From assembly GCA_002470515.1 (NCBI GenBank), contig DKML01000031.1:310001-374000 (forward strand): DNA of 64,000 nucleotides, written 5' to 3'. This DNA comes from Proteobacteria bacterium UBA7415 (GTDB lineage: Bacteria; Pseudomonadota; Gammaproteobacteria; Arenicellales; Arenicellaceae). How positions within the stretch are numbered: position 1 is the stretch's first letter; the number at the start of each line of letters is the position of its first letter. The translations under genes were made by a program, and so were the position numbers. A model generated the notes under the pieces. That model saw only the letters and a program-made list of their open reading frames with translations, made no database searches and was not told the DNA's origin. Positions 9,797 through 18,032 of the stretch are shown piece by piece.

Positions 9797-10963
9797 TTAG
9801 GAATTCATGCGACTCAAAAGCTCACGGGCAATAATCACTCGTTGAACTTCGCTGGTTCCTTCATAAATTGAAGTAACTCGCGCATCTCTAGCAAATCGCT
9901 CTAACGGATATTCGCGGCTGTAACCAACGCCACCCATCAACTGAATAGCTGTATAGCAGACCGCGTTAGCCGTTTCGCTAGAATGCAATTTCGCCATAGA
10001 TGCCGCACTCGCAAAAGGCTTGCCTGATTCTTTGAGTTGCGCTGCGTGTAAGGTAAGCAAGCGCGAAGCTTCTAACTGCGTGTACGCATCCGCGACCATC
10101 CACTGTGGCCCCTGAAACTGCGAAATCTTAGTACCGAACTGTTCGCGTTCCTTAATATAGCCACGAGCATAATCCATTGCTGCAGAACCAATACCAAGCG
10201 CCAACGAGGCTATACCAATTCGGCCGCCGCCAAGCTCGGTAACAGCAATCCTAAAACCATCGTTCTCTTTACCCATTAATGCGCTAGCAGGAATTCGACA
10301 ATCCTCAAACAATACGCGGTTAGTGGATGACGCATGTTGCCCCATCTTTTCTTCTGCTCGCTCTACGCTTAAGCCTGGCGTGCCGTGCTCAACTAAAAAG
10401 CAAGATATCCCTTTGCCTTTAGCCGCATCCGAATCGGTAACCGCCCAAACAACATATACACCTGCGTATTCAGCACTGGTGATCCACATTTTGGCTCCAT
10501 TGAGAACCCATTCATCACCGTCACGGCGAGCTCGAGTTTTCATTGAAGCTGGATCAGAACCTGCACCGGCTTCAGACAAGCAAAACGCCCCTGCGTGATA
10601 TTCACCCGAACATAACTTGGGAAGGTAATGAAGTTTCTGTTCTTCGTTAGCGATAGCTTGAATGACTTCGCCCACCATGTTGGTAACTGAAGTGGTTACC
10701 GCTGTTGAAGCACATTCGCGAGCGATTTCGGTAATGGCCAAACTGAATGCAACTACGCCGGCTTCAGAACCACCGTATTCAGCGCGAACGTTTAAACCCA
10801 TCAGGCCCAACTCCGCGAGCCCGTGTAGATTTTTTAGAAACAATGTTCGATCAGCTTCTGGATTGGCACCCGCATCTAACTGCGCTGCAATCGGGGCTAA
10901 GCTGTCACGCGCAAAGCGGCGCGCAGTATCCTGGATCAGTATGTGTTCTTCGTTGAGCATCAT
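9797..10963 (-). CDS. Acyl-CoA dehydrogenase
   Basis: A 388-aa flavoprotein that introduces a trans-2 double bond into an acyl-CoA and passes electrons to ETF. Family marks include the flavin/substrate segment AFCLSEAGAGSDPASMKTRA, WVLNGAKMWITSAEYAGVYV, the FAD-binding region REQFGTKISQFQGPQWMVAD, and the C-terminal IQLMGGVGYSREYPLERFAR with RVTSIYEGTSEVQRVIIAR. The catalytic Glu is in the YEGTSE position typical of short/medium-chain enzymes. Either of two adjacent ATGs may be the start. It converges on the permease gene with 34 bases between stops. The exact chain-length preference is unknown. Confidence 0.92.
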   Translation of the reverse strand: MMLNEEHILIQDTARRFARDSLAPIAAQLDAGANPEADRTLFLKNLHGLAELGLMGLNVRAEYGGSEAGVVAFSLAITEIARECASTAVTTSVTNMVGEVIQAIANEEQKLHYLPKLCSGEYHAGAFCLSEAGAGSDPASMKTRARRDGDEWVLNGAKMWITSAEYAGVYVVWAVTDSDAAKGKGISCFLVEHGTPGLSVERAEEKMGQHASSTNRVLFEDCRIPASALMGKENDGFRIAVTELGGGRIGIASLALGIGSAAMDYARGYIKEREQFGTKISQFQGPQWMVADAYTQLEASRLLTLHAAQLKESGKPFASAASMAKLHSSETANAVCYTAIQLMGGVGYSREYPLERFARDARVTSIYEGTSEVQRVIIARELLSRMNS

Positions 10964-11083
10964 GCTAAGTCACCACAAAAATTAAATGCAGTCGCCATAA
11001 TAACGGATACCGTGCTTTACAAAAAATTAGTTCTTCTGAAAACTTTCTTAACCGCTTGTTAACCTCTTTGACCACAGCACGCT

Positions 11084-11344
11084 TTAGCGTGTCTGTCTGT
11101 TTGAACTTGTTAGTGCTTTTTGTTGAGTCACATAATCATCTAAGAGCTGCCTAATCATCTTTTGGTACTGCATATCATGAGTTCTAGCTTGATCCTTAAA
11201 AAAGTTGATGCTCTCAGTGCTGAGAGAGATCGTGATTTTTGTGTTGCGATTACGAAGGGAGAGCTCTAGCGGTGTCGGAAGAAAATCCGAAACCATGTTC
11301 AACTCATTAAGCGGTTCATCACTATATTTTATTTTCTTGTTCAT
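11084..11344 (-). CDS. brnA: BrnA/CopG-like ribbon-helix-helix antitoxin
   Basis: An 86-aa protein with a ribbon-helix-helix DNA-binding domain in its C-terminal half: KITISLSTESINFFKDQA is the strand and first helix, and YQKMIRQLLDDYV the second helix. The preceding part is a poorly structured toxin-contacting arm, the usual layout of BrnA-type antitoxins, which also bind the operon promoter and repress it. Its ATG lies within the last codons of the toxin gene (23-base overlap), so the pair is translationally coupled with the toxin first. Confidence 0.8.
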   Translation of the reverse strand: MNKKIKYSDEPLNELNMVSDFLPTPLELSLRNRNTKITISLSTESINFFKDQARTHDMQYQKMIRQLLDDYVTQQKALTSSNRQTR

Positions 11345-11612
11345 ACAATTTTTTACCTTTTCGCCAGTAGCCTGCGCCGAAGATTCTTATGCGGTTGTGT
11401 CTATACGTGAACCGTACGGTCAAAATACCTTCAAAAGCTTGGTCATACCCAAAACAATAGAATCGTTTCTCATCACTACTATGACCGAGATCTTCAGCAA
11501 TTATGCGGTTCTCGTCAAGAAATGCGAATTGGGCATCAGCAAATGAAACACCGTGCTTTATCTGGTTATCACCGTCCTTTGTGTTATCCCATTCAAAACT
11601 TGAATCGCTCAT
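11322..11612 (-). CDS. brnT: BrnT-like ribonuclease toxin
   Basis: A 96-aa protein of the BrnT family, the toxin of a type II toxin-antitoxin module with a RelE-like RNase fold. The N-terminal signature FEWDNTKDGDNQIKHGVSFA matches the family's F-E-W-D-x-x-K-x-x-x-N-x-x-K-H-G-V-S-F closely, and the D-LGHSSDEKRFYCFGY segment matches the D-x-x-H-S-x-x-E-x-R region. The C-terminus (RIFGAGYWRKGKKLYEQ) departs from the common R-x-I-S-A-R-x-A form, which may indicate a diverged member. It is followed by its antitoxin with a 23-base overlap. No ribosome-binding site is obvious upstream of the ATG. Confidence 0.85.
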   Translation of the reverse strand: MSDSSFEWDNTKDGDNQIKHGVSFADAQFAFLDENRIIAEDLGHSSDEKRFYCFGYDQAFEGILTVRFTYRHNRIRIFGAGYWRKGKKLYEQENKI

Positions 11613-11677
11613 ATAAAGATATTGCCATAAATATGGCTAAATAGCCATACTACAGCCACAGTAGCGCTAACTACCGC

Positions 11678-12376
11678 TTAACGGGATGATAACCACCGGT
11701 GTTCAAAATGATCGAACGCTTCTTCTGCTCGATTAAACGGCATAAGTAATTCAAGCGTCTTCAGCGTTGGTCGCACCATTTCGATATCGGTTTTTGCTCG
11801 AGACAAAGCCTCTTCCGGAGTAATCCAAAAGCAGTCCTTTAACTCCATATTGCAAGGCGTACCGTCCGCACCCTCTGGCACCACCGTCAGAAAAAAGTGG
11901 GTATCAAAACGAGCCGGAGCAAACGCGGGTGTTATTCGTCTACTCAAATAGGTTAGGCGGTCAAATGCAGGCGTTAGACCTTGCTCGCTTAAAAAGTCAT
12001 TAAAGCTAAGTTGCTTGTCGTTAAGTTGCTGCCGCTGTATGTCGAACACACCCACTTCGCCACCAAGAAAACGCCCCTGCTTGTCATAAGCAAGCAGCAA
12101 ACCAGACTCTTCAAAGGTTTCTCTAATAGCGGCTGCCCAATACGCAGTAGCCGAATGATCGCCTTCAAACTCTTGATTGTTGGCAAACTTTGCCATCGAC
12201 GGATGCGATACTTCGACATCCAGCACACTATCTTCAGGATCAACCACGCCACCAGGAAACACATGCATACCCGAAAAGGCACCGCCCATACGGCGGCGCA
12301 TAAGAAACACTTCTAAAGAAGCGCCTACATTGCGAAGCAAGCATAACGTTGATGCGGGCTTAGGTTGCTTGATCAT
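11678..12376 (-). CDS. Nudix hydrolase, NUDT19-like
   Basis: A 232-aa Nudix-fold hydrolase. The Nudix box is split: the glycine part GGVVDPEDS is separated from the catalytic REXXEEXG part (AAAIRETFEESGLLLAYD) by an insertion of about 40 residues. The same arrangement is known in NUDT19/RP2-type CoA diphosphatases, so a nucleoside-diphosphate-linked substrate such as CoA or an acyl-CoA is plausible. The metal-binding glutamates are intact. It sits between a toxin-antitoxin pair and a divergent MOSC gene and appears monocistronic. Confidence 0.85.
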   Translation of the reverse strand: MIKQPKPASTLCLLRNVGASLEVFLMRRRMGGAFSGMHVFPGGVVDPEDSVLDVEVSHPSMAKFANNQEFEGDHSATAYWAAAIRETFEESGLLLAYDKQGRFLGGEVGVFDIQRQQLNDKQLSFNDFLSEQGLTPAFDRLTYLSRRITPAFAPARFDTHFFLTVVPEGADGTPCNMELKDCFWITPEEALSRAKTDIEMVRPTLKTLELLMPFNRAEEAFDHFEHRWLSSR

Positions 12377-12659
12377 AAAAATAATAGGCCAGGGCTGTTT
12401 TAGCTGGGGGGCAATAAGAATAGTAACTCAGTGGTGCTTTAGCCACAGAGAGTATAACCACTTGTTAGTAACAAGAAATCAATCATACAATTCTTGAACT
12501 GCTCGACGTGAACATCCGACCAGAATTGCCCAGTGGCACTCAAGACATTGATAAGGTCACTGCCATAGCCTTTCAATATGAATCTAATGTTTCAATACGC
12601 CTTCGGGCCCCTCTATATTCATTGCGCTCACTAAATAGTTAAGGTATTTATAAATAATC

Positions 12660-13349
12660 ATGCTTATAGGTAAAGTTGAAACGTTATCAAGGTATCCCGT
12701 TAAATCGCTTTTAGGGGAATTTTTAGAGGCCGCCGATATCGACAAAAGAGGCGTTAGAGGAGACAGGCTCCACGCCATTTCTAACCAACAAGGAAAGTTC
12801 GGCAGCGGCAAAAACACTCGTCGCTTTAGAAAAATAGAGGGCCTTTTGCACTTGTCCGCTCAATTTAATAGCGACACCCTTTTAATAACATTTCCCAGCG
12901 GTGAATCGCACAATAGTGACCATCAGGATATTAATCAAAAACTATCGACTGAGCTCGGCCAAGCTGTGACGCTCACTAAAGAAACCGACGTACCTCATTT
13001 CGATGATGGCTCGGTACACATCATCACCAGTGCCGACCTAGAACAGCTCAAGCTTGAGCTACCTGAGTCTCAAATAGATATCCGAAGGTTTAGAGCCAAT
13101 ATTTTAATAGACACCGATAGCCTAAGTCGGGATCTTTTGGGTAAGACTTTGAGAATTCGTGAAACTGAATTGGCAATTGTTGAGGAAACAAGACGATGCA
13201 GAATGATTGGCTTGGCTCAGGCAGCGCTAAATAACGATCCAAAGATACTTGAGATGGTGGCCAAACAAAATAATCATAATTTTGGCGTTTACGCGACCGT
13301 AGTTCGTCCTGGGCTAATTAACGTTGGAGACAGTATTTCGATCGTATAG
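12660..13349 (+). CDS. MOSC-domain protein
   Basis: A 229-aa protein with an N-terminal MOSC beta-barrel (LIGKVETLSRYPVKSLLGEF and GVRGDRLHAIS) followed by the MOSC core (RRFRANILIDTD, TRRCRMIGLAQAAL with the conserved Cys that in the family can carry sulfur or contact the molybdenum cofactor). Relatives include molybdenum-cofactor sulfurase C-termini and the YcbX/mARC proteins that reduce N-hydroxylated compounds. No fused ferredoxin domain is present. The protein could serve the molybdenum oxidoreductase encoded at 38471-41243, but nothing in the sequence links them. Confidence 0.82.
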   Translation: MLIGKVETLSRYPVKSLLGEFLEAADIDKRGVRGDRLHAISNQQGKFGSGKNTRRFRKIEGLLHLSAQFNSDTLLITFPSGESHNSDHQDINQKLSTELGQAVTLTKETDVPHFDDGSVHIITSADLEQLKLELPESQIDIRRFRANILIDTDSLSRDLLGKTLRIRETELAIVEETRRCRMIGLAQAALNNDPKILEMVAKQNNHNFGVYATVVRPGLINVGDSISIV

Positions 13350-13418
13350 CCAGCCGTTAAGCGCAAATTTGCGCCATAGCAAAGCCTGTTGCATACTCAA
13401 ATAGAACACTTGGACAGT

Positions 13419-13481
13419 GGGGTAAAAGGCAAGACCCCCAACTTGGTGCGTACTTGGTGCCAGTCACTACAAAAAAGTGAC
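13419..13481. repeat. Cluster of short inverted and direct repeats upstream of the phosphodiesterase gene
   Basis: Three small symmetries occur in 63 bases: GGGGT (13419-13423) facing ACCCC (13434-13438), the nine-base word ACTTGGTGC twice (13441-13449 and 13452-13460), and GTCACT (13463-13468) facing AGTGAC (13476-13481). It could be a leader hairpin region or a worn REP- or MITE-type element. No second copy was noticed in the window. Confidence 0.35.
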
Positions 13482-13517
13482 GTATTTGATTACACTAAAT
13501 ACTTAGGAAACGGTGAT

Positions 13518-14492
13518 ATGGACCAACTTATTAAGGGCTTAAGCCTTTGTCTATTTTTGATTACTTCAACCTCTAGTATGGCAATACAAGCAGCAACACC
13601 GAAAGCTATATTCATTATTGTTGATGGCATACCAGCGGATGTTATCGAAAAGGTGAACACCCCGAATCTCGATGCCATTGCCAGCGTTGGGGGTTACACA
13701 CGAGCTTATACTGGCGGAGAAATTGGAGGGCAAACCGAGAGTCCGACCATATCTGCCGTCGGTTATATGAATCTTATTACTGGCACGTGGGCCAACAAAC
13801 ACAATGTTTGGAGCAATAAGGTAAGAAAGCCCGATTATCAATATTGGGACATTTTCCGCATTGCGCGTGCGCACAACCCGCAACTACACACCGCATTATT
13901 TTCGACCTGGGAAGACAACCGCACCAAGCTAATTGGCAATGGCTTACCACAAGCAGGCGGCAACAAACTTAGCTACGCGTTTGACGGCTTTGAAAATGAT
14001 ACCGACCGATTTCCACATGACGAGTATTACCGTTATATCGAGAAGATTGATGATCTTGTGGCTCAAGAAGCGGCCCGCTACATCACCGATAAAGGCCCCG
14101 ATTTGTCTTGGGTGTATCTTGAGTACACTGACACCGTGGCACATGGCTACGGCGACAGCGATGAGTTTACTAGCGCGATTCAGAGAGCCGATGCTCGCGT
14201 GGGAAAAATTTGGAAAGCCATTTTGCAGCGTGAAAAAAACTTCGGTGAAGATTGGCTAGTAGTGATTACCACCGACCATGGTCGGGATTCCGAGACCGGC
14301 AAAGATCATGGCGGTCAAAGCCAACGCGAGCGCACCATTTGGGTCACCACTAATAGCCGAGACTTGAATACCAACTTTGGTGAAAGAACAGCAATCGTAG
14401 ATATATTGCCATCCATCGCCACCCACATGCACATACCCATAAACGAGCCGATCAAGTCACAACTAGACGGTCGTTCATTCATTGGTGATTAG
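13518..14492 (+). CDS. Secreted alkaline-phosphatase-superfamily phosphodiesterase/nucleotide pyrophosphatase
   Basis: The open frame starts at 13389, but the ATG at 13518 is chosen because it begins a signal peptide (hydrophobic stretch LSLCLFLITSTSSMAIQA). The mature part starts KAIFIIVDGIPADVIEKVNT, where the Asp after the hydrophobic strand is a metal ligand, and ends with the second metal cluster VITTDHGRD and the KDHGGQSQRERT histidine. TDTVAHGYG provides further ligands. This is the type I phosphodiesterase/nucleotide pyrophosphatase (NPP/PglZ-like) arrangement; a Thr or Ser near GQTESPTISAVGY is the candidate nucleophile. It probably cleaves phosphate diesters or nucleotides in the periplasm for phosphorus scavenging. 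Confidence 0.83.
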   Translation: MDQLIKGLSLCLFLITSTSSMAIQAATPKAIFIIVDGIPADVIEKVNTPNLDAIASVGGYTRAYTGGEIGGQTESPTISAVGYMNLITGTWANKHNVWSNKVRKPDYQYWDIFRIARAHNPQLHTALFSTWEDNRTKLIGNGLPQAGGNKLSYAFDGFENDTDRFPHDEYYRYIEKIDDLVAQEAARYITDKGPDLSWVYLEYTDTVAHGYGDSDEFTSAIQRADARVGKIWKAILQREKNFGEDWLVVITTDHGRDSETGKDHGGQSQRERTIWVTTNSRDLNTNFGERTAIVDILPSIATHMHIPINEPIKSQLDGRSFIGD

Positions 14493-14720
14493 TCGGCATA
14501 GATTAGACTATCAACCCATGTAACAGATAATTTTTAGACGTCCCTTAAAAGCGGTTATTGAAAATGGGCTCTTACCCCCCCTTTTCTTCTTGGTTAAATC
14601 ATCCATAACTTCGGCTCTATTTCTAATCAAGCGACTTTGTAGAAGTAGCAAGGTATAACTAGCCACACTCACTCAGGCTTTGAAGTGCCGAATTTTCGAT
14701 CCTGCCGAATGTGACCAGCC

Positions 14721-14744
14721 TAGGCCTAGGTAGGCCTATTTTTT
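14721..14744 (+). terminator. Possible terminator, TAGGCCTA repeat with T run
   Basis: Two copies of the self-complementary octamer TAGGCCTA (14721-14728 and 14731-14738) can pair as a 6-bp stem with a 6-base loop, followed by six T residues on the plus strand. It lies about 230 bases after the phosphodiesterase gene and overlaps the last codon of the convergent His-rich gene, so it could end plus-strand transcription there. The short stem keeps confidence low. Confidence 0.4.
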
Positions 14745-15251
14745 CTCATGGTGATGATGGTCATCGTCCCCAGTCACGTCTTCATGGTGGTGCTCATGTT
14801 CATTGCGATGCCCATCTTTACCATGATGATGTTCATGTTCGCTTGCATGACCATCATCACCATGATGGTGTTCATGTTCGCTTGCATGAGTATCGTCACC
14901 ATGATGGTGTTCATGCTCTGTCATGTGACCATCATCAACGCCATGATGATGAGCGTGCTCACTGCCATGGGCGTGATCCTGGTGGTGGTGAGCTTCGTCT
15001 TTTACATGTTTGTCAGTACCGTGATGATGCGCGAATTCATCGGCATGCCCATCGTCACCATGATGGTGTTGATGTTCAGACTTATGACCATCAGTACCAT
15101 GATGATGATTATGTAGTTTATTTTCAACTATGGGGTCCTGTGCGACAGCGATATGAGCCATGCCCAAATTGACGATCAAGACAATGCTTCCAACAGAATA
15201 GAATTTTGTCATTTTCGGTAACAGCAGCTTTAAAAGTTTGAGTGTTTTCAT
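14736..15251 (-). CDS. Histidine-rich tandem-repeat secreted protein
   Basis: A 171-aa protein with a basic N-terminus, a hydrophobic signal segment (VGSIVLIVNLGMAHIAVA, predicted cut before QDP) and then almost nothing but repeats of about 13 residues of the form HxHHHGxDGHxxE, about eight to nine copies, ending in HHHHEKK. The ATG at 15251 has GGAAC seven bases upstream; an internal Met14 lacks a ribosome-binding site. About two fifths of the mature chain is His, with Asp, Glu and Gly making up most of the rest. This composition strongly suggests periplasmic binding of Zn, Ni, Cu or Co, as in other His-rich metal buffers. No catalytic domain is present. It stands alone, with no metal transporter next to it. 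Confidence 0.85.
   Translation of the reverse strand: MKTLKLLKLLLPKMTKFYSVGSIVLIVNLGMAHIAVAQDPIVENKLHNHHHGTDGHKSEHQHHHGDDGHADEFAHHHGTDKHVKDEAHHHQDHAHGSEHAHHHGVDDGHMTEHEHHHGDDTHASEHEHHHGDDGHASEHEHHHGKDGHRNEHEHHHEDVTGDDDHHHHEKK
14786..15122 (-). repeat. Tandem ~39-base coding repeats inside the His-rich gene
   Basis: The DNA coding for the His-rich protein repeats with a period of about 39 bases. The best-conserved copies lie around 14816-14940, where the words accatgatggtgttcatg and ttcgcttgcatga recur. The outer units have drifted. Such repeats can expand or contract by slippage, so the number of copies may vary between strains. Confidence 0.8.
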
Positions 15252-15545
15252 TAACGTTCCAAGTTTTTGGTCTAGCGGGATGCTTAGCTAGACAAGTGAT
15301 TAAATTGCTCAATTAGTTTAGCAAAACGGATGCGCTGGCAAAAGCGAACAAGAATTAAATTAGACTTTTGAGGTTGGACGTATAGCTAACACCGCTTAGG
15401 GTGATGTTGAGACAGTGGGAAAATAGAATCTCCAAGAGAATAACCAAACCACAATTCTCAGTTTATTACATACCTCAAAACCCTGTTTTTGTTCAAAACA
15501 TTCTAAAATGCGTAACCAACCTAGCGCATCAATTGCTTCGCAGAA
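15252..15545. other. Intergenic stretch, nothing recognised
   Basis: About 290 A/T-rich bases between the His-rich gene and the stop of the FAD monooxygenase gene. They should contain the promoter of the His-rich gene (minus strand), but no convincing -35/-10 pair, metal-regulator operator or terminator stands out. Confidence 0.4.
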
Positions 15546-16760
15546 CTACTTCAACTCAACTGTATTAGCGTTGTAGCCAGGCAAAAACGACTCATTCGCT
15601 TTAGCCACTGTACCAAAAGCTCTGAACGCTAAGTTGCGCAGCACTGTGCTTTTAACGTGGTACAAACTGCCCATCTTAGAAGACACTCTTTGCACTTTAC
15701 TCGTGCGTTCGAAGCGCGAGTTTTGATATAGGCGTAACGCATCTGGTAGAGATTCTTCCTGTTCAATCGCACGATCCAATATACGTCCGTCTTCGACGGC
15801 CATCGCCGCGCCCGACGCCATAAAGGGTAAGCTCGCATGAGCAGCGTCACCCAGCAAAGCAACTCTATTGGACACCCAGTTTTTGAGCGGCGCGTGATCG
15901 TATAGAGCCCATCGGTAACATTGATCTTTTTCCGCTGCATCAATAATCGCTTGTACCGTTGGGTGCCAACCCGCGAAGTCAGCCTTTAGCTCTGCCCACG
16001 GAGAATTACGTACCCAAGAGTCACCTGCCCACTGTTTATTCTGGTCTGCGCTTTCAACCACTCCCACCAAGTTAGCAAGCTGTTGGTTGCGTAAGTAATA
16101 CAACACGGCGTGCTGGTTTGGTCCGACATAGTTAGCGACTATCTTGTCCATCCAGTCGTTAGGCAGATGTGATGTGGGCACTACTACTCGCCACGCCACA
16201 TGCCCTGTGAACTTTGGAGTATTGGAGCCACATAATTGTTGGCGCACTTTAGAGCGGATTCCGTCTGCGCCTATTAATAGATCGCCTTCAAATTCTCGGC
16301 CATCGGTCAGACGTAGAACCACACCTGCTCCAGCCTCAACATCGTTACTGTCACCGTGTTCGGTATAGCGTTCAAATTGAGCATTTAGATGAATCGCGTC
16401 AGGTGCTCGCTCACGTAAAGCTTGTTCGAAAACCGTATGCATGTCTGCACGGTGCAGATGCCAGTAGGGTTCGCCGTACTTTTCTTGATACCCTTGACCT
16501 AGGGGCATGGTGGCAAGCGCACTACCTGTTTTACAATCGCGAAACTCGACACGCTCAGGCTGGACGGCCAGTGCTGCGGTGGCATCAAATAGACCTAGAT
16601 GACGCAGTACGTGAACTGCGTTTGCGCCACTCTGAATGCCAGCCCCAACTGGAGCGAACACTTTACTCTGCTCAAATACCTGAACTTCGTGGCCTGCTTG
16701 TTGCAGGCACAATGCAGCGCTTAAACCACCTAAGCCGCCACCTACGATTAGTATTTTCAA
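15546..16760 (-). CDS. FAD-dependent aromatic-type monooxygenase
   Basis: A 404-aa group A flavoprotein monooxygenase (FAD_binding_3). N-terminal dinucleotide fold ILIVGGGLGGLSAALCLQQA, the middle DG motif DLLIGADGIRSKVRQQL, and the GD motif RVALLGDAAHASLPFMASGA are all intact, as in salicylate or 3-hydroxybenzoate hydroxylases. The start codon is TTG at 16760, with GGAG four to five bases upstream; no in-frame ATG fits. The gene follows the racemase gene by 24 bases on the same strand, so they are probably co-transcribed. The substrate is unknown; aromatic acids are the usual one, which is unlike the acyl-CoA genes around it. Confidence 0.88.
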   Translation of the reverse strand: MKILIVGGGLGGLSAALCLQQAGHEVQVFEQSKVFAPVGAGIQSGANAVHVLRHLGLFDATAALAVQPERVEFRDCKTGSALATMPLGQGYQEKYGEPYWHLHRADMHTVFEQALRERAPDAIHLNAQFERYTEHGDSNDVEAGAGVVLRLTDGREFEGDLLIGADGIRSKVRQQLCGSNTPKFTGHVAWRVVVPTSHLPNDWMDKIVANYVGPNQHAVLYYLRNQQLANLVGVVESADQNKQWAGDSWVRNSPWAELKADFAGWHPTVQAIIDAAEKDQCYRWALYDHAPLKNWVSNRVALLGDAAHASLPFMASGAAMAVEDGRILDRAIEQEESLPDALRLYQNSRFERTSKVQRVSSKMGSLYHVKSTVLRNLAFRAFGTVAKANESFLPGYNANTVELK

Positions 16761-16784
16761 TGTATCTCCATGCAGACTTCCTCT

Positions 16785-17924
16785 TTACTCGGGAATGACT
16801 CCTGCGGCATACAGTCCAGCAATTTGCTCTGCATCAAGACCGAGATCTTGCAGGATCGCATCAGTATCTGCGCCTTCAGACTTGGGTGCTTTTGGCGTAT
16901 CCAAAGAATGATTTGTAAATTTGGGTGCGGGCGCGGGTTGAACAACACCGTCTAGCTCAATATAGGTGCCGCGTGCTTTGTTGTGTGGATGATCTGGCGC
17001 TTCCTTAATATTCAAGACAGGCGCAAAACAAACTTCGGTGCCTTCCATTAGCTCGCACCACTCATCGCGCGTTTTAGTCTTAAACACTGCGTTGAGCTTA
17101 TCGGCTTTGGCTTCCCAGCCCGCGGGATTGTTTTGATCCTTAAACTCTTCTGGGTCCATGCCTGTCATTTCCAACAGCAACGCATAGAACTGCGGCTCAA
17201 TTGAACCAATCGCCACATGCTTGCCGTCGGCTGTGTCGTAACAACGGTAATAGTGCGATCCGCCATCAAGACCGTTAGACGCGCGGTTTGTCGACCAAAG
17301 GCCTAACTTATCAAAGGTATACACAATCGACATCAAGCTTGCTGTTCCGTCAGTAATTGCGGCATCGACCACATCGCCCTTACCGGTTTTTTGCGCCGCG
17401 TGTAATGCTGCCAAAACACCCATCACCAAAAACATACTGCCGCCCGCATAATCACCTATTAGATTCAGTGGCGGTATAGGTCGTTCACGCTCGCCAATTG
17501 CGGCTAAGCTTCCTGTGAGCGCAATGTAGTTCAAATCGTGACCTGCCACCTTAGATAACGGCCCAGTTTGGCCCCAGCCCGTCATACGTCCGTATACAAG
17601 CTTAGGGTTACGCGCATGGCACACTTCTGGACCAAAACCCAGCTTCTCGGCAACGCCTGGACGATAGGCTTCGACCAAAATATCGGCCTTATCGATCAGA
17701 TCCAACAATACTTCTAGACCTTGCTCTGTTTTTAAATTCAGTGCTATGGACTTTTTCCCTCGACAATTGATATCTAATTGCGAAGGAAAACTAATACCGG
17801 ATGGCTTACGCGCTCGTTCAACGGTAATAACTTCGGCGCCCATGTCGGCGAGCAACATCGTTGCATATGGCCCAGGACCAATGCCTTTTAGCTCAACAAT
17901 TTTGATTCCTTCTAATGGTCCCAT
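16785..17924 (-). CDS. Alpha-methylacyl-CoA racemase-like protein (CoA-transferase family III)
   Basis: A 379-aa CaiB/BaiF-superfamily protein. The residues that mark the racemase branch rather than CoA transfer are in place: His129 in KVAGHDLNYIALTG and Asp158 in NLIGDYAGGSM, the equivalents of the catalytic His/Asp pair of mycobacterial MCR and human AMACR. DINCRGKKSIALNLK and VEAYRPGVAEKLGFGPE are the CoA-binding segments. It would interconvert (2R)- and (2S)-2-methylacyl-CoA so that stereospecific acyl-CoA dehydrogenases can act on methyl-branched acids, such as isoprenoid or sterol side chains. AAGGA lies upstream of the ATG at 17924. Confidence 0.9.
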   Translation of the reverse strand: MGPLEGIKIVELKGIGPGPYATMLLADMGAEVITVERARKPSGISFPSQLDINCRGKKSIALNLKTEQGLEVLLDLIDKADILVEAYRPGVAEKLGFGPEVCHARNPKLVYGRMTGWGQTGPLSKVAGHDLNYIALTGSLAAIGERERPIPPLNLIGDYAGGSMFLVMGVLAALHAAQKTGKGDVVDAAITDGTASLMSIVYTFDKLGLWSTNRASNGLDGGSHYYRCYDTADGKHVAIGSIEPQFYALLLEMTGMDPEEFKDQNNPAGWEAKADKLNAVFKTKTRDEWCELMEGTEVCFAPVLNIKEAPDHPHNKARGTYIELDGVVQPAPAPKFTNHSLDTPKAPKSEGADTDAILQDLGLDAEQIAGLYAAGVIPE

Positions 17925-18032
17925 GTCATATTTCCTTGATAATTTGCATGCAACCTTAGTTGCGATTAACGATGTTGCTTTTAACTAGTGCTGCGTTAAA
18001 TAGATTACTGTTCCTGCGTTAAGTTTGAATGC

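Noticed and set aside
12472..12642. Open stretch of about 55 codons between the Nudix and MOSC genes, plus strand
   Set aside because: No ATG, GTG or TTG start with a ribosome-binding site and no recognisable family. It may be chance or an old remnant.
14786..15122. Regular ~39-base repeats that could be mistaken for a CRISPR array
   Set aside because: The repeats adjoin without unique spacers and encode a single protein repeat; no cas genes are near.
14711..15172. Long plus-strand open frame with many His and Asp codons over the His-rich gene
   Set aside because: It is the antisense image of the HHHGxDGH repeat on the minus strand, where a signal peptide and a ribosome-binding site are present. 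The plus-strand frame has neither.
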